Positions 26,184 to 39,879 of a stretch of DNA of 64,000 bases are shown here, piece after piece. A program made the position numbers and the translations under genes. Every line of letters begins with the position of its first letter. Within the stretch, counting starts at the first letter, position 1. Under the pieces are notes generated by a model. It saw only the letters and a list, made by a program, of their open reading frames with translations. It was not told the DNA's origin and did not search any database. The DNA is from Rhodanobacter thiooxydans LCS2. Lineage in GTDB: Bacteria > Pseudomonadota > Gammaproteobacteria > Xanthomonadales > Rhodanobacteraceae. The stretch lies in the NCBI RefSeq assembly GCF_000264375.1, contig NZ_AJXW01000010.1, positions 1 through 64,000 of the forward strand, written 5' to 3'.

Positions 26184-27863
26184 TCAGTCCTGCGGGTGTC
26201 CGCGTTCCTGCATCAGCCGCGTCAGCTCCGCCAGCAGGTCGGCGCGTTGCGCCGGTGCATCCAGCAGGTAGACCTGCACGTCGTGTGCCGGCACGCTGGC
26301 GTGCAGGCGGCCGCCCTCGGCCACGTCGATCGCGGCGCCGCCGAGCGCCGGTGTCCAGCGGCCGGGCTGCAGGTAGCCGCTGATGTCGAATGACGCGGCG
26401 GCATCGCCCTTGTTGAGCAGCACCAGCGCGATCTGATGCGTGTCACCTTTCTGGTACACACGGTAGAACGCGGCCTGGTTGCCGGCGAAGCGCAGCGGAA
26501 GCATCAGGCCGCGTTGCAGCGCAGGGGTGTTTTCGCGCAGCTGGGCGATGCGCTTGAGCTGCTGGTAGATCGGGCTGCTCGGCGCGTCGTCGATGCGCTG
26601 CTGGCCGTAGTAGTTGCGGTTGCCCTGGTGTTCGGCCTTGCCGCGTTCGAAGCCGGTTTCGGAGCCGTAGTAGATGGCGGGGATGCCGCGGGCGGTGAAC
26701 AACCAGTTGTTGGCGTCGATGAAGCCGGCGTCGTCCGCCTTCAGCCGCGCCATGTCGTGGTTGTCGTAGAACGTGACCAGCTCGTACGGGTTCTGGTACG
26801 GGCCGTTGGTGAGGTAGAGGCGGTCGAGCAGGTGGGCGTAGTCGCTGGCGGGGTGCTCGAACACCTCGGCGACGCGACCGCGTAGCGGGAAGTCGAGCAC
26901 GCTGATGGCGCCGCTCGAAGGCCAGGTGTACTGGCCGATGTTGTCGGGGCTGTAGTCGAACGCCTCGCCGAACATGAAGAAGCCCGGATGCTTCGTGCGG
27001 ATGCGCGCGCTGAACTGCTTCCAGAACGCGGTGGACATGTGGCTGATGGTGTCGATGCGGAAGGCATCGGCGCCCTCGCCGATCCACTGCTCGTAGGCGC
27101 CCACGAAGTAGTCGAGCACGGCCGGGTTCTGGTCGTCGTTGTTGGACAGCTGCACCAGGTCGTCATACGCGTGGTAGAAGCGGTGCAGCGGGTTGCGTAC
27201 CGGGTCCAGCTGGTACGGCGGCAGGTTCTGCTGGTCGGCAACGAGCTTGCCGTCCTTGTCGAAGATCTGGCCGTACTGCGGTTGACGCACCGGCATGCTG
27301 AAGGCGGGCGAGCCGTGGTTGACCACGATGTCCTGCACCACCTTGAGCCCGGCCGAGTGCATCTTCGCGGTGAACTGGCGGAAGTCGAGGTTCTTGCTGG
27401 GCAGGTGTTCGTCGAGCTTGTAGAAGTTGACGCCCCAGTAGCCGTGGAAGCCGGTCTTGCCGCGGTCGGTGAACTTCGAGCCCCAGCTCACCGGGTCGCC
27501 GCCGGTGAATGCCTCGTCGGGGTTGTCCACGATCGGGGTGATCCACACCGCGCCGAAGCCCATGCCGCGGATGTAGCCGGCGTTGTCCAGCACGCCCTTG
27601 AAGTCGCCGCCAAGGTAGCCGATGTTCGCGCTCTGGCCCTTGGGCGCGCCAGCAACCGGGACGTCGAAGGTGCGGTGCGCGCCGCCCTGGTCGCGATGGT
27701 CGTTCGACGGGTCGCCGTTGACGAAGCGGTCGGTCATCACGAAGTAGATCGCGTTGGAGGCGAACGGCGCGTCGGTGCCGACGAACTCGGCTGGAGTGGC
27801 CGCCTGGGCCAGGCCCGCGACCATCGCCAGTGCCAGACCCGTAATGAGGTTCTTTGCCATCAT
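26184..27863 (-). CDS. Exported alpha-amylase, GH13
   Basis: 559 residues with a signal peptide (MAKNLITGLALAMVAGLAQA). The GH13 barrel regions are visible: IVVNHG (region I), GADAFRIDTISH with the nucleophile Asp, FFMFGEAFDY with the acid/base Glu, and FYDNHDMAR with the transition-state Asp. A C-terminal beta domain follows (about 460-559). Substrate is alpha-1,4-glucan or maltodextrin in the periplasm. It is the last gene of a three-gene operon after the six-hairpin enzyme and the MFS gene; a REP pair sits in the gap before it. Start at 27863 or the adjacent ATG at 27860, with gggaaaac upstream. Confidence 0.92.
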   Translation of the reverse strand: MMAKNLITGLALAMVAGLAQAATPAEFVGTDAPFASNAIYFVMTDRFVNGDPSNDHRDQGGAHRTFDVPVAGAPKGQSANIGYLGGDFKGVLDNAGYIRGMGFGAVWITPIVDNPDEAFTGGDPVSWGSKFTDRGKTGFHGYWGVNFYKLDEHLPSKNLDFRQFTAKMHSAGLKVVQDIVVNHGSPAFSMPVRQPQYGQIFDKDGKLVADQQNLPPYQLDPVRNPLHRFYHAYDDLVQLSNNDDQNPAVLDYFVGAYEQWIGEGADAFRIDTISHMSTAFWKQFSARIRTKHPGFFMFGEAFDYSPDNIGQYTWPSSGAISVLDFPLRGRVAEVFEHPASDYAHLLDRLYLTNGPYQNPYELVTFYDNHDMARLKADDAGFIDANNWLFTARGIPAIYYGSETGFERGKAEHQGNRNYYGQQRIDDAPSSPIYQQLKRIAQLRENTPALQRGLMLPLRFAGNQAAFYRVYQKGDTHQIALVLLNKGDAAASFDISGYLQPGRWTPALGGAAIDVAEGGRLHASVPAHDVQVYLLDAPAQRADLLAELTRLMQERGHPQD

Positions 27864-27905
27864 GTTTTCCCGTTCAGTACGTGCCCGCGACACGCACGTT
27901 TGAAG

Positions 27906-28016
27906 GTAGGAGCCCGCTTGCGGGCGATGCTCTTGGAGCAGGGATGACCAGACGTTCGTCTGTTGAAAGCCGGGATTCGGGATTCGCAAAAGCATCGCCC
28001 GCGAGCGGGCTCCTAC
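27906..28016. repeat. REP pair between the MFS gene and the amylase
   Basis: Inverted gtaggagcccgc... units face each other across a spacer with a doubled cgggattcggg run. The distal unit supplies the TAG stop of the MFS gene (28013-28015). Such hairpins inside an operon can lower expression of the downstream gene or protect the upstream mRNA. Confidence 0.92.
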
Positions 28017-29506
28017 GGTGACGAGGGGGTGGTGGGTTCGGGCACGCGCAGCGTGCACAGGCCGGCGATCAGCAGGCTCATGCCGCCCAGGCCCAGCGCC
28101 CAGACCGGCTGGTTGTGGAAGAACAGTTTCAGCAGCACGCCCAGCACGCTGGCGGCGAGCAGTTGCGGAATCACGATGAAGAAATTGAAGATGCCCATGT
28201 ACACGCCCATCTTCGCCGCCGGCAGGTTGTCCGACAGCATCGCGTAGGGCAGCGAGAGGATCGACGCCCAGGCAAAGCCCACGCCCACCATCGAGGCGAT
28301 CAGCCAGTGCGGGTCGCGGATCACCAGGAACGACAGCAGGCCCAGCCCGCCCAGCCACAGGTTGATCAGGTGGCTCCAGCGCAGCCCGCAGGCGCGCACC
28401 AGCAGCGGAATCGCGATCGCGGCGAGCACGCCCACGCCGTTGTAGGTGCCCATCAGCACGCCGGCCCAGTTGGCGCCCTCGTTGTAGGCGACCGAGGTGG
28501 TGTCGCTGCTGCCATAGAAGGTCTGCGACACCGCGGAGGTGGTGTTGATCCACATGGCGAACATCGCGAACCACGAGAAGAACTGCACCCAGTTGAGCCG
28601 GCGCATCGGCAGCGGCATGCCGTGCAGGTCGCCCATGATGTGGCGCAGCGGGCCGTCGCTGCGGGTACGGCTGAGCCACACGAACAGCGCGCCGAAACCG
28701 GCCAGGCCGCCGGCCAGCAGGTACAGTTCCTTTTCCAGCGCTAACTGGCCGATCAGGCCCAGCAGCACCAGCCCCAGTGTCAGAAACAGCGTGCCGATCT
28801 TCCACGCGCCGGCGACGCTTCCGGGCGCCTCTTCGACGCGGTTGTCGGAGAATGACTCCAGCTGTTCCGGCGGGTACTCGCGGGTGCTGAGGATGGTCCA
28901 CATCATCGCCGCCAGCAGCACGAACGCGCCGGCGTAGAAGGCATACTTCACCGAATGCGGCACCTCGCCGGCCGGCGCGGTGTTGGCCACGCCGAAGTGG
29001 GTGAGCACGTAGGGCAGGAACGAGGCGACCACCGCGCCCACGCCGATGAACACACCTTGCATCGCGTAGCCCGCCGGGCGCTGCTTCGGCGGCAGCTGGT
29101 CGCCGACGAAGGCGCGGAACGGCTCCATCGACACGTTGAACGAGGCATCCATGATCCACAGCAGGCCCGCGGCGATCCACAGCGTGGGCGAGTTCGGCAT
29201 CGCCAGCAGCGCCAGCGTGGCCAGCACCGCGCCGGCGAAGAAGTACGGCCGGCGCCGGCCGAAGCGGTTCCAGGTGCGGTCGGAGAAATAGCCGATGAGC
29301 GGCTGCACGATCAGCCCGGTGAACGGCGCGGCGATCCACAGCACCGGGATCTGGTCCACGTTCGCGCCCAGCGTCTGGAAGATCCGGCTGACGTTGGCGT
29401 TCTGCAGCGCGAAGCCGAACTGGATGCCGAGGAAGCCGAAGCACATGTTCCAGATCTGCCAGAAAGACAGCTCGGGTTTCGCGCGCAAGGCCGTGCCGTC
29501 CTTCAC
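28013..29506 (-). CDS. MFS sugar transporter (GPH/maltose-type)
   Basis: 497-residue inner-membrane transporter with about 12 helices. SFWQIWNMCFGFLGIQFGFALQNANVSRIFQTLGA at the start, GYFSDRTWNRFGRRRPYFFAGA after helix 2 and MPLPMRRLNWVQFFSWFAMFAMWINTTSAVSQ match the GPH-like sucrose/maltose carriers found in TonB-receptor loci of related bacteria. It probably imports maltose or maltodextrin released by the periplasmic enzymes. Its start overlaps the stop of the six-hairpin gene by four bases. Its own stop lies in a REP unit. Confidence 0.92.
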   Translation of the reverse strand: MKDGTALRAKPELSFWQIWNMCFGFLGIQFGFALQNANVSRIFQTLGANVDQIPVLWIAAPFTGLIVQPLIGYFSDRTWNRFGRRRPYFFAGAVLATLALLAMPNSPTLWIAAGLLWIMDASFNVSMEPFRAFVGDQLPPKQRPAGYAMQGVFIGVGAVVASFLPYVLTHFGVANTAPAGEVPHSVKYAFYAGAFVLLAAMMWTILSTREYPPEQLESFSDNRVEEAPGSVAGAWKIGTLFLTLGLVLLGLIGQLALEKELYLLAGGLAGFGALFVWLSRTRSDGPLRHIMGDLHGMPLPMRRLNWVQFFSWFAMFAMWINTTSAVSQTFYGSSDTTSVAYNEGANWAGVLMGTYNGVGVLAAIAIPLLVRACGLRWSHLINLWLGGLGLLSFLVIRDPHWLIASMVGVGFAWASILSLPYAMLSDNLPAAKMGVYMGIFNFFIVIPQLLAASVLGVLLKLFFHNQPVWALGLGGMSLLIAGLCTLRVPEPTTPSSP

Positions 29507-31707
29507 GGGGTGCCCCGGCTGGCGGCGAGCGGAGCGATCAGCAGGTCATGCACCTCGGCCTGGTTCAACGGGCCGCTGCTGCCGCCGTTGCCGCCGCTGC
29601 CATTGTCGGCGGTGTAGTGGGCGAAATGGGCGAGGTAGCTCATGTTGAATCCGTCGTCGAGGGCAAAGCGGCAGGTGCTGCCGGCCTTCGCGGTGAAGCT
29701 GCCCCAGGTGGACTGCTGCGCGCGTACGCTGTGCGGCATCACGATCGGCAGGCGCTGCGGGTCGCTGCCGTCGCAGCGGACATCGAGCATCTTCACCGCG
29801 GCGGTGACGCCGGTGTTGATCGGGCCGTGATCGTTGGCGTAGTCGAGCGCGACGCGGTAGCGGCCGCTGGCCGGCGCGGTCCACGTGCGCGGCCAGCTGC
29901 CGTTGACCTTCGCCGTTTCGCCCACGCAGGTGGTGGGACTGTGCAGCGATTCCAGTCCGTGCGCATCCACCCGCGTGGCGCTGAGGCAGGCGAGGCCCGG
30001 CTGTCGAGCGAGGCGGGTACTGCCGTCGATGTCACCGTGCACGCGGCCGTTGAGATAGAGCCGCACCTTGCCTTCGGTGCTGACCTGCCAGCCGCCGCCG
30101 TCGGCGCGTACCAGCGGTGCGGCAGGGGCGATCGGCGCGTACAGCGGTGCGTCGGTGCGCAGCGGCGCGTCGGGCACCTGCACCGCCTTCAGCGTCACCG
30201 CGGTCGCCGTGCCTTGCGTGCGGGTGCGGTCGGCGACGAGCAGGTTGCCGCTGACCTTCTTGGGCAACTGCAGGGTGATCTGCCGGTCGCGCAGGTCGAG
30301 CGTGATCGTGCGGCGCTGGCCGAACAGCATCGGCACCAGCGCGGTCGGCAGCTTCGGTTGCACGCTGCCGTCCTCGTTCAGGCCGAACACGCCTTCGGTG
30401 ACCACCGCCAGCGCCGCCGCCACCGACCACAGCTGGCGCGGCGAATTCACCACCGGGCCGCTGAGCCTGCCTTCGTCCACGTGCTGGCCCTGGGTCAGCA
30501 GTTCGTAGTTCTCCATGTTCGAGCCGTACAGCGCGGCGCCGCGCAGCACCGACTCGATCTCGTGCGCGATGCGTGCGGGCTGCTCCGTCTTGCGCGCGGC
30601 CCGCAGCGCGTAGGCGCTGACGAACGGCCAGATCGCGCGGTTGTGGTAGATCGGCTGGTCGCTGCGCTCCGGCCAGATCACCGGGCTGCCGGCCGGCCAC
30701 GCGGGATAGTTCGCGAGCGTCTGCCGTGCGCGCTCGCCATCGGCCACGCCGCTGTCGACCGCCAGCGCGATGCCGAGCAGGTCGTAGCTGTCGTACGGCG
30801 TGCCGTCGCCGCCGATGTAGCTCATGTACATGCCGCGGTCGGCGCGCCAGAAGTGCGCATTAATCGCCGCCTTCAACGCCTTCGCATCGGTGCGGTAGCC
30901 GGCGGCGGCTTTCGCGTCGTGGTGGGCATCGGCCAGGCTCGCGGCCAGCTGCAGCGCCTGGTAGTGCAGCACGTTGGTGGATAGCGCAAAGGACTGCGCG
31001 ATGAAGGTCACCTCGTCCGCGGTCCACGCCGGATAGGTTTGCTCACGCCAGTCGAGGAAGGAGGTCTCGCCGCGGTACAGGCCGAACGCGGCGTCGAACG
31101 CGTACTGGCGGTCCTGCGCCAGCGTATCGCCCAGCGTCTTGTACACGTCGCTGGCAAAGGCCTTGTCGTCGAGCAGGTGGCGCGCGCCGAGGAACCACAC
31201 CACGCGGTCGGTGCTGATCGGCCAGCTACCGCCCGAGCCGGTGTCCTGCATCGCGTACAAGCCCTGCGGCGCGGACGGGACGCGCACGTCGGACAGCTTG
31301 AACTTCAGCCCGTTGCGCGAGCGCGTGGGGTCGAAGCGCCACAGGCCCAGGTCGATCGCGTAGGACAGGTCGCGCGTCCACACGTACGGCCACTTCAGGC
31401 CGGTCTCGAAGCATTGGCAGGGAATCGGCTGGCCGTGGTCGAACGCGCCGTCGCGGATCGCGCTGACCGAATCCTGCTTGAGGTCGTCCTGCGCCATCGC
31501 GAACAGGCCGTCGAACAGGGGGCTGGCGGTTTCCGTGCGGAGCGGCTGTGCCGCGATCACGCGTTGGCCATAGGGCCACGCCAGCGTGTAGTTCTGCTGC
31601 ACATCGCGGCTGATGGCGACGTGCACGCCGTGCCAGTCCAGCCCGTCGTGCCAGGCCGGCGCGGTGGCGGAGGCGGCCAGCATGGCGGTCGCGACGATGC
31701 TCAACAT
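29503..31707 (-). CDS. Exported six-hairpin glycosidase-like protein
   Basis: 734 residues with a likely signal peptide (MLSIVATAMLAASATA). The large central part has the alpha/alpha six-hairpin barrel character: LKWPYVWTRDLSYAIDLGLWRFDP, YRGETSFLDWREQTYP, IYHNRAIWPFVSAYALRAARK and NSPRQLWSVAAALAVV. This resembles glucoamylase/debranching enzymes of GH15/GH63-type families, but the family is not certain. A C-terminal beta-rich region (about 510-734) follows, with a Gly/Ser stretch (DNGSGGNGGSSG) near the end that may be a linker or tail. It is first gene of the six-hairpin/MFS/amylase operon and is preceded by an operator at 31865. Confidence 0.82.
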   Translation of the reverse strand: MLSIVATAMLAASATAPAWHDGLDWHGVHVAISRDVQQNYTLAWPYGQRVIAAQPLRTETASPLFDGLFAMAQDDLKQDSVSAIRDGAFDHGQPIPCQCFETGLKWPYVWTRDLSYAIDLGLWRFDPTRSRNGLKFKLSDVRVPSAPQGLYAMQDTGSGGSWPISTDRVVWFLGARHLLDDKAFASDVYKTLGDTLAQDRQYAFDAAFGLYRGETSFLDWREQTYPAWTADEVTFIAQSFALSTNVLHYQALQLAASLADAHHDAKAAAGYRTDAKALKAAINAHFWRADRGMYMSYIGGDGTPYDSYDLLGIALAVDSGVADGERARQTLANYPAWPAGSPVIWPERSDQPIYHNRAIWPFVSAYALRAARKTEQPARIAHEIESVLRGAALYGSNMENYELLTQGQHVDEGRLSGPVVNSPRQLWSVAAALAVVTEGVFGLNEDGSVQPKLPTALVPMLFGQRRTITLDLRDRQITLQLPKKVSGNLLVADRTRTQGTATAVTLKAVQVPDAPLRTDAPLYAPIAPAAPLVRADGGGWQVSTEGKVRLYLNGRVHGDIDGSTRLARQPGLACLSATRVDAHGLESLHSPTTCVGETAKVNGSWPRTWTAPASGRYRVALDYANDHGPINTGVTAAVKMLDVRCDGSDPQRLPIVMPHSVRAQQSTWGSFTAKAGSTCRFALDDGFNMSYLAHFAHYTADNGSGGNGGSSGPLNQAEVHDLLIAPLAASRGTP

Positions 31708-31864
31708 GCGCGTGCCGCGTGCGGCCCGCGGTGGATGATGTGCCCGGTCGGCATGGCCCCTCCTGCAACTGTGGTGTCGTGCCAGCGCGCGGCCCGCGGG
31801 TGGCGCGCCGGCACAGCGATTGTCACCGCATGGTAGATAGCGTCGCACTGCAGCAACCAGCCCA

Positions 31865-31878
31865 TGCATACGTATTCA
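31865..31878. promoter_or_regulatory. Putative LacI-family operator, copy 2
   Basis: tgcatacgtattca, identical to the site at 14421, lies 158 bases before the six-hairpin enzyme start on the minus strand. It presumably controls the operon 31707-26184. Confidence 0.75.
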
Positions 31879-31921
31879 TGGGCGAACGGGCGGGGTGTCG
31901 ACCCCGACACCACCAGCGCCG

Positions 31922-31994
31922 TTCCGTAGGGCGGGCACGGCCCGCCAGCTTTTGGCCGAGACCAAGGGCGGCGGGCCGTGCCTGCCCTACGGAA
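31922..31994. repeat. REP pair between the GH39 gene and the six-hairpin operon
   Basis: Inverted units ttccgtagggcgggcacggcc and its reverse complement bracket a loop with ttttggccgagacc. It lies between the GH39 3' end and the operator upstream of the next gene, both minus strand. It belongs to the same family as 7630-7704. Confidence 0.92.
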
Positions 31995-32009
31995 TGGTGC
32001 GCAAGCGCC

Positions 32010-33566
32010 TCAGTGCAACTCCACCACCACCAGTCCCTGCACCGGCACGTCGATCGTGAACTTGCCGCTGCGCACGTCCACCGACTCCGGCGCGGCCAGC
32101 TTGCCGGCTTCACGCAGCTCGGTGATCTGCGCGCGGCTGGGGAAATCGGGGCGGCCCATGCGGTCGAATGCGGCGACGGCGTTGCCGTGGGTCTCGTCCA
32201 CGCGCCAGACGGTGGCGCGGGCCGCGGCGGGCAGCTGCTTCACGACGACATCGAAGCGCTTCGGCGCGCCGACGGGTTTGCCGGGCGTGTAGCTGGCGGT
32301 ATCGCCGACCGGCGGGGCGTAGTTCCACAGCGCGATCACCAGCGTGCCGTCGTCGCGCCGGGTGACCAGGGCGGAGTCCGACTTCGTCGCCAGCTGGCGG
32401 TCGCCCAGCTTGTGCAGGATCGCGAACGCGTTGAACGCGGGCTTGGCGATGCGGTTGGCGGCGATCAGACCGAAACCGCCGTAGAACGGGTTGCGCACGA
32501 TGCCCTGTTCCTCGAACACGTCGGAGAACGACCAGTAGCTCATCGCCTCGACCTTGCCCGCGCACTGGCGGATGGTGTTGGCCAGCCATGGCCCCATGAA
32601 CACGGTGTCGGTGACGTTGGGCAGGTTGGCGTAGCTGGCGTTGTACTCGCTGAAGATCAGCGGCATGTGCGGGTAGGGCGAGGCGGCGATTTCCTTGTGC
32701 ACCTTGTCCACCGCGCGGCAGACCATGTCGGCGCGCGGGATCTTCTCGTCGGTATGGAACACGTTGTCGGCGGTGTCGTCGCCGTAGACGTGGCTGCTGA
32801 CGAAATCGATCGGCACGTTGTTCTTGTGCGTGTGGGCGAGGAAGTCGCTCGTCCACGCCGCCTGCGCGGTGGACGGGCCGCCCACCCGCAGGCGCGGGCT
32901 GACTGCCTTCAGCGCGCGCACGGTGTGGTCATACAGCTTGAAGTAGCTTTCCTGCGCCGGCTTGCCGGTCCAGAAGCCGATGTTCGGCTCGTTCCACACT
33001 TCGAAGTACCAGCTGGCCACCTCGTCGATGCCGTAGCGCTCGACCAGGTGCTTCGCCAGCGCGCCGATCATCGCGTCCCATTCGGCATAGTCCTTCGGCG
33101 GCGCGACGTTCGGGTGGTACCAGAACGGGTGCAGCGCGGCGGGGTCGGAAGTCAGTTCCGGCGGCATGAAGCCGAGTTCCACGAACGGCTTGAAGCCGTG
33201 TTCGAGCAGGCCGTCGTAGATCTGGTCGATGTAGGAGAAGTTGTAGGAGATCTTGCCCTGTGCGTCGCGCTGGATCAGCCCCACGTCGTGGTCGAGGATG
33301 CCGTGGAAGCGGATGTAGCCGACGCCGGTGGCCTGGTGCACGGCGTCCAGGTCCCTGCGGTAGTCGTCACGCAGCGCCAGCGCGGCGCGGCCGGAGCCGA
33401 GCATCTGTTCCCAGAAATGCGGGAACGGCGTGCCTTGCGCGCTGGCATCGACGCTCAGCTTGACGGCGGCCGTGGCGGGCGCCGCCGCGTTGGCCGCGCC
33501 GGTGACCAGCAGGGCGGTCGCACAAAGGCCCAGGGCCAGGTGGCGAAGCGAGGCGGAAAAAGTCAT
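32010..33566 (-). CDS. Exported glycoside hydrolase GH39 (beta-xylosidase-like)
   Basis: 518 residues with a signal peptide (LALGLCATALLVTGAANAAA). The GH39 TIM-barrel features are visible: YIRFHGILDHDVGL, PFVELGFMPPELTS, the acid/base Glu in WYFEVWNEPNIGFWTG, and the nucleophile Glu in PLIFSEYNASY. GH39 enzymes act on beta-linked sugars (xylosides and others), which is odd beside alpha-glucan enzymes. Its promoter region carries its own 18-bp palindrome (33635-33652), different from the maltodextrin operator, so it is probably controlled separately. The exact substrate is not known. Confidence 0.9.
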   Translation of the reverse strand: MTFSASLRHLALGLCATALLVTGAANAAAPATAAVKLSVDASAQGTPFPHFWEQMLGSGRAALALRDDYRRDLDAVHQATGVGYIRFHGILDHDVGLIQRDAQGKISYNFSYIDQIYDGLLEHGFKPFVELGFMPPELTSDPAALHPFWYHPNVAPPKDYAEWDAMIGALAKHLVERYGIDEVASWYFEVWNEPNIGFWTGKPAQESYFKLYDHTVRALKAVSPRLRVGGPSTAQAAWTSDFLAHTHKNNVPIDFVSSHVYGDDTADNVFHTDEKIPRADMVCRAVDKVHKEIAASPYPHMPLIFSEYNASYANLPNVTDTVFMGPWLANTIRQCAGKVEAMSYWSFSDVFEEQGIVRNPFYGGFGLIAANRIAKPAFNAFAILHKLGDRQLATKSDSALVTRRDDGTLVIALWNYAPPVGDTASYTPGKPVGAPKRFDVVVKQLPAAARATVWRVDETHGNAVAAFDRMGRPDFPSRAQITELREAGKLAAPESVDVRSGKFTIDVPVQGLVVVELH

Positions 33567-33634
33567 GGCGGGATCTCCGGTTCGGCGCCTGGATGGCGCG
33601 GGGCGGGGGAGCGGGCAAAGCCCGCAACCGTCAG

Positions 33635-33652
33635 GATGTAAACGTTTACATC
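33635..33652. promoter_or_regulatory. Second type of LacI-like palindromic operator
   Basis: gatgtaaacgtttacatc is a perfect 18-base palindrome centred on CG, 69 bases upstream of the GH39 start. Its form (tgtaaaCGtttaca) is typical of LacI/GalR-family sites. I found no second copy, and no gene for a cognate regulator is evident beyond the LacI-type gene at 16088. Confidence 0.7.
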
Positions 33653-33733
33653 GAGGCGCAGTTTCCTACACGCGAAGGGGCGGCGTCCAGCGGCGGTGCG
33701 GCAAATCTGCCACGCCGCCGCCATGGGCCGGAT

Positions 33734-38276
<4,543 letters not shown>

Positions 38277-38293
38277 CGCATCGGACTCCGTGG

Positions 38294-39841
38294 TCACTGC
38301 AGGATCGCGGTGGTGTACGCCGGCAGCTGCAGGCGCTCGTGCTGCAGGGTGGCGCCAGGCGTGCTGCGCAGCCGCACGCGGTGGAACGGCTGTCCGTCCA
38401 GCGCCAGCGACTGCGCCTGGCCGGACAGGTTGTGCACGACCAGCACGCGATCATGGGCGTTGTCGAGCCGCCAGGCGGCGACGTGCGCATTGCCGGTGTT
38501 CCACGGTTGCAGCGCGCCGTCGCGCAACACGGGCAGTTCGCTGCGCCAGTGGATCAGCATGGTGTAGTAGTGCAGCAGCGAATTCGCGTCCGCCTGCTGC
38601 GCCTCGACCGATACCGCCGGGCCGTCGTGCGCGGTGAAGCTTTTCCAGGTGGTTTCGCCCGGCGCGTCCGCCGCGCGATTCCAGCGCATCGGCTCGCGCA
38701 GGTCCGGGTCGGGTTTCCTGCCGCGCATGCCCAGCTCCTCGCCGTAGTAGACGAACGGCTGGCCGGGCAGGGTGAGCAGCATCGCGGCGGCCATGCGCAT
38801 GTGCTGCGGGTTGTCGCCCAGCTGGCTCATCACCCGCTCCTGGTCGTGGTTGGACAGGAACGGCGCGTCCACGCCCGACTTGCCGGTGACCTTGCGGTAG
38901 GCGGCGTCGGCATGCGCGAGCAGCGTGCCAAGATCGCCGGCGCGTTCGCTGCGCGCGCTGTCGATCAACTGCACGGCGAGCGGGAAGTCGAACACCGCGC
39001 TGAGCGGCTTGAAGTACGGCGCCAGTTCGTCGGCGGAGTCGCGGGTCACCTCGCCGACCACGTAGGCCGCGGGATTGACCTGGTCCAGGCCGCGGCGGAA
39101 TTCGGACCACCAGGCGAGGTTCTTCTCGAGCGTCAGCGGATTGTGTTCGTCCGCCTTGAAGTCGTAGTAGATGTGCTGCGCGGCGTCGAGGCGGAAGCCG
39201 TCCACGCCCTTCTTCAGCCAGTACTGGCCGAGCTTGACCATCTCCCGGCGCACTGCCGGCGTGTCGTAGTCGAGGTCGGGCATCTCGCGGGAAAAGTCGC
39301 CCAGGTAATGCGCCTTGCCGAGCGCATGCCAGGCCTGCGCGCCGGCGGCGTCCGCGGCGTGCAGGTCGGTGCGCGGGCCGGCCCAGCTGTACCAGTCGTG
39401 ATACGGGCTGGCCGGATCGCGCGCGGCCTTGAACCATGGGTGCTGGTCGCTGGTGTGGTTGATCACCAGGTCGATGATCACCTTGATGCCGCGCTTGTGC
39501 GCCTCGCGCAGCAGCCGCTCGAAGTCGGCCATGCTGCCGTACTGCGGGTTGATCGCGTAGTAGTCGGTGATGTCGTAGCCGTGATAGGTGGGCGAGGGGT
39601 TGATCGGCATCAGCCAGATGCCGCTGACGCCGAGCGACTGCAGGTAGTCGAGCTTGGCGGTGACGCCGTTCAAGTCGCCGATGCCGTCGCCGTTGGTGTC
39701 GTACCAGCTGCGCACGAAGATCTCGTACCACACGCCGGAAGGAGACGATGCGGCGGGGGCTGCGGGCGCGGCCGCGGCTGGTGCGAAACCGCCCAGCGCG
39801 AGCAGGGCGAAGAGCAGTGACGAGGTGATGCGTCGGATCAT
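38294..39841 (-). CDS. Exported GH13 alpha-amylase family enzyme
   Basis: 515 residues starting with a signal peptide (MIRRITSSLLFALLALGGFAPAAAAP). Barrel motifs are complete: VINHTS (region I), GVDGFRLDAAQHIYYD (nucleophile Asp), AYVVGEVTRD (acid/base Glu), PFLSNHDQERVMSQ (third Asp) and QPFVYYGEELGMRG. An alternative start 14 codons upstream (39883) overlaps the halogenase stop as ATGA and would be translationally coupled, at the cost of a long basic leader. It acts on maltodextrin in the periplasm, with the GH31 enzyme downstream. Confidence 0.93.
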   Translation of the reverse strand: MIRRITSSLLFALLALGGFAPAAAAPAAPAASSPSGVWYEIFVRSWYDTNGDGIGDLNGVTAKLDYLQSLGVSGIWLMPINPSPTYHGYDITDYYAINPQYGSMADFERLLREAHKRGIKVIIDLVINHTSDQHPWFKAARDPASPYHDWYSWAGPRTDLHAADAAGAQAWHALGKAHYLGDFSREMPDLDYDTPAVRREMVKLGQYWLKKGVDGFRLDAAQHIYYDFKADEHNPLTLEKNLAWWSEFRRGLDQVNPAAYVVGEVTRDSADELAPYFKPLSAVFDFPLAVQLIDSARSERAGDLGTLLAHADAAYRKVTGKSGVDAPFLSNHDQERVMSQLGDNPQHMRMAAAMLLTLPGQPFVYYGEELGMRGRKPDPDLREPMRWNRAADAPGETTWKSFTAHDGPAVSVEAQQADANSLLHYYTMLIHWRSELPVLRDGALQPWNTGNAHVAAWRLDNAHDRVLVVHNLSGQAQSLALDGQPFHRVRLRSTPGATLQHERLQLPAYTTAILQ

Positions 39842-39879
39842 GGCTGGCTTGCTCCGGCCACGGCGGGATGCCGTGGCGC

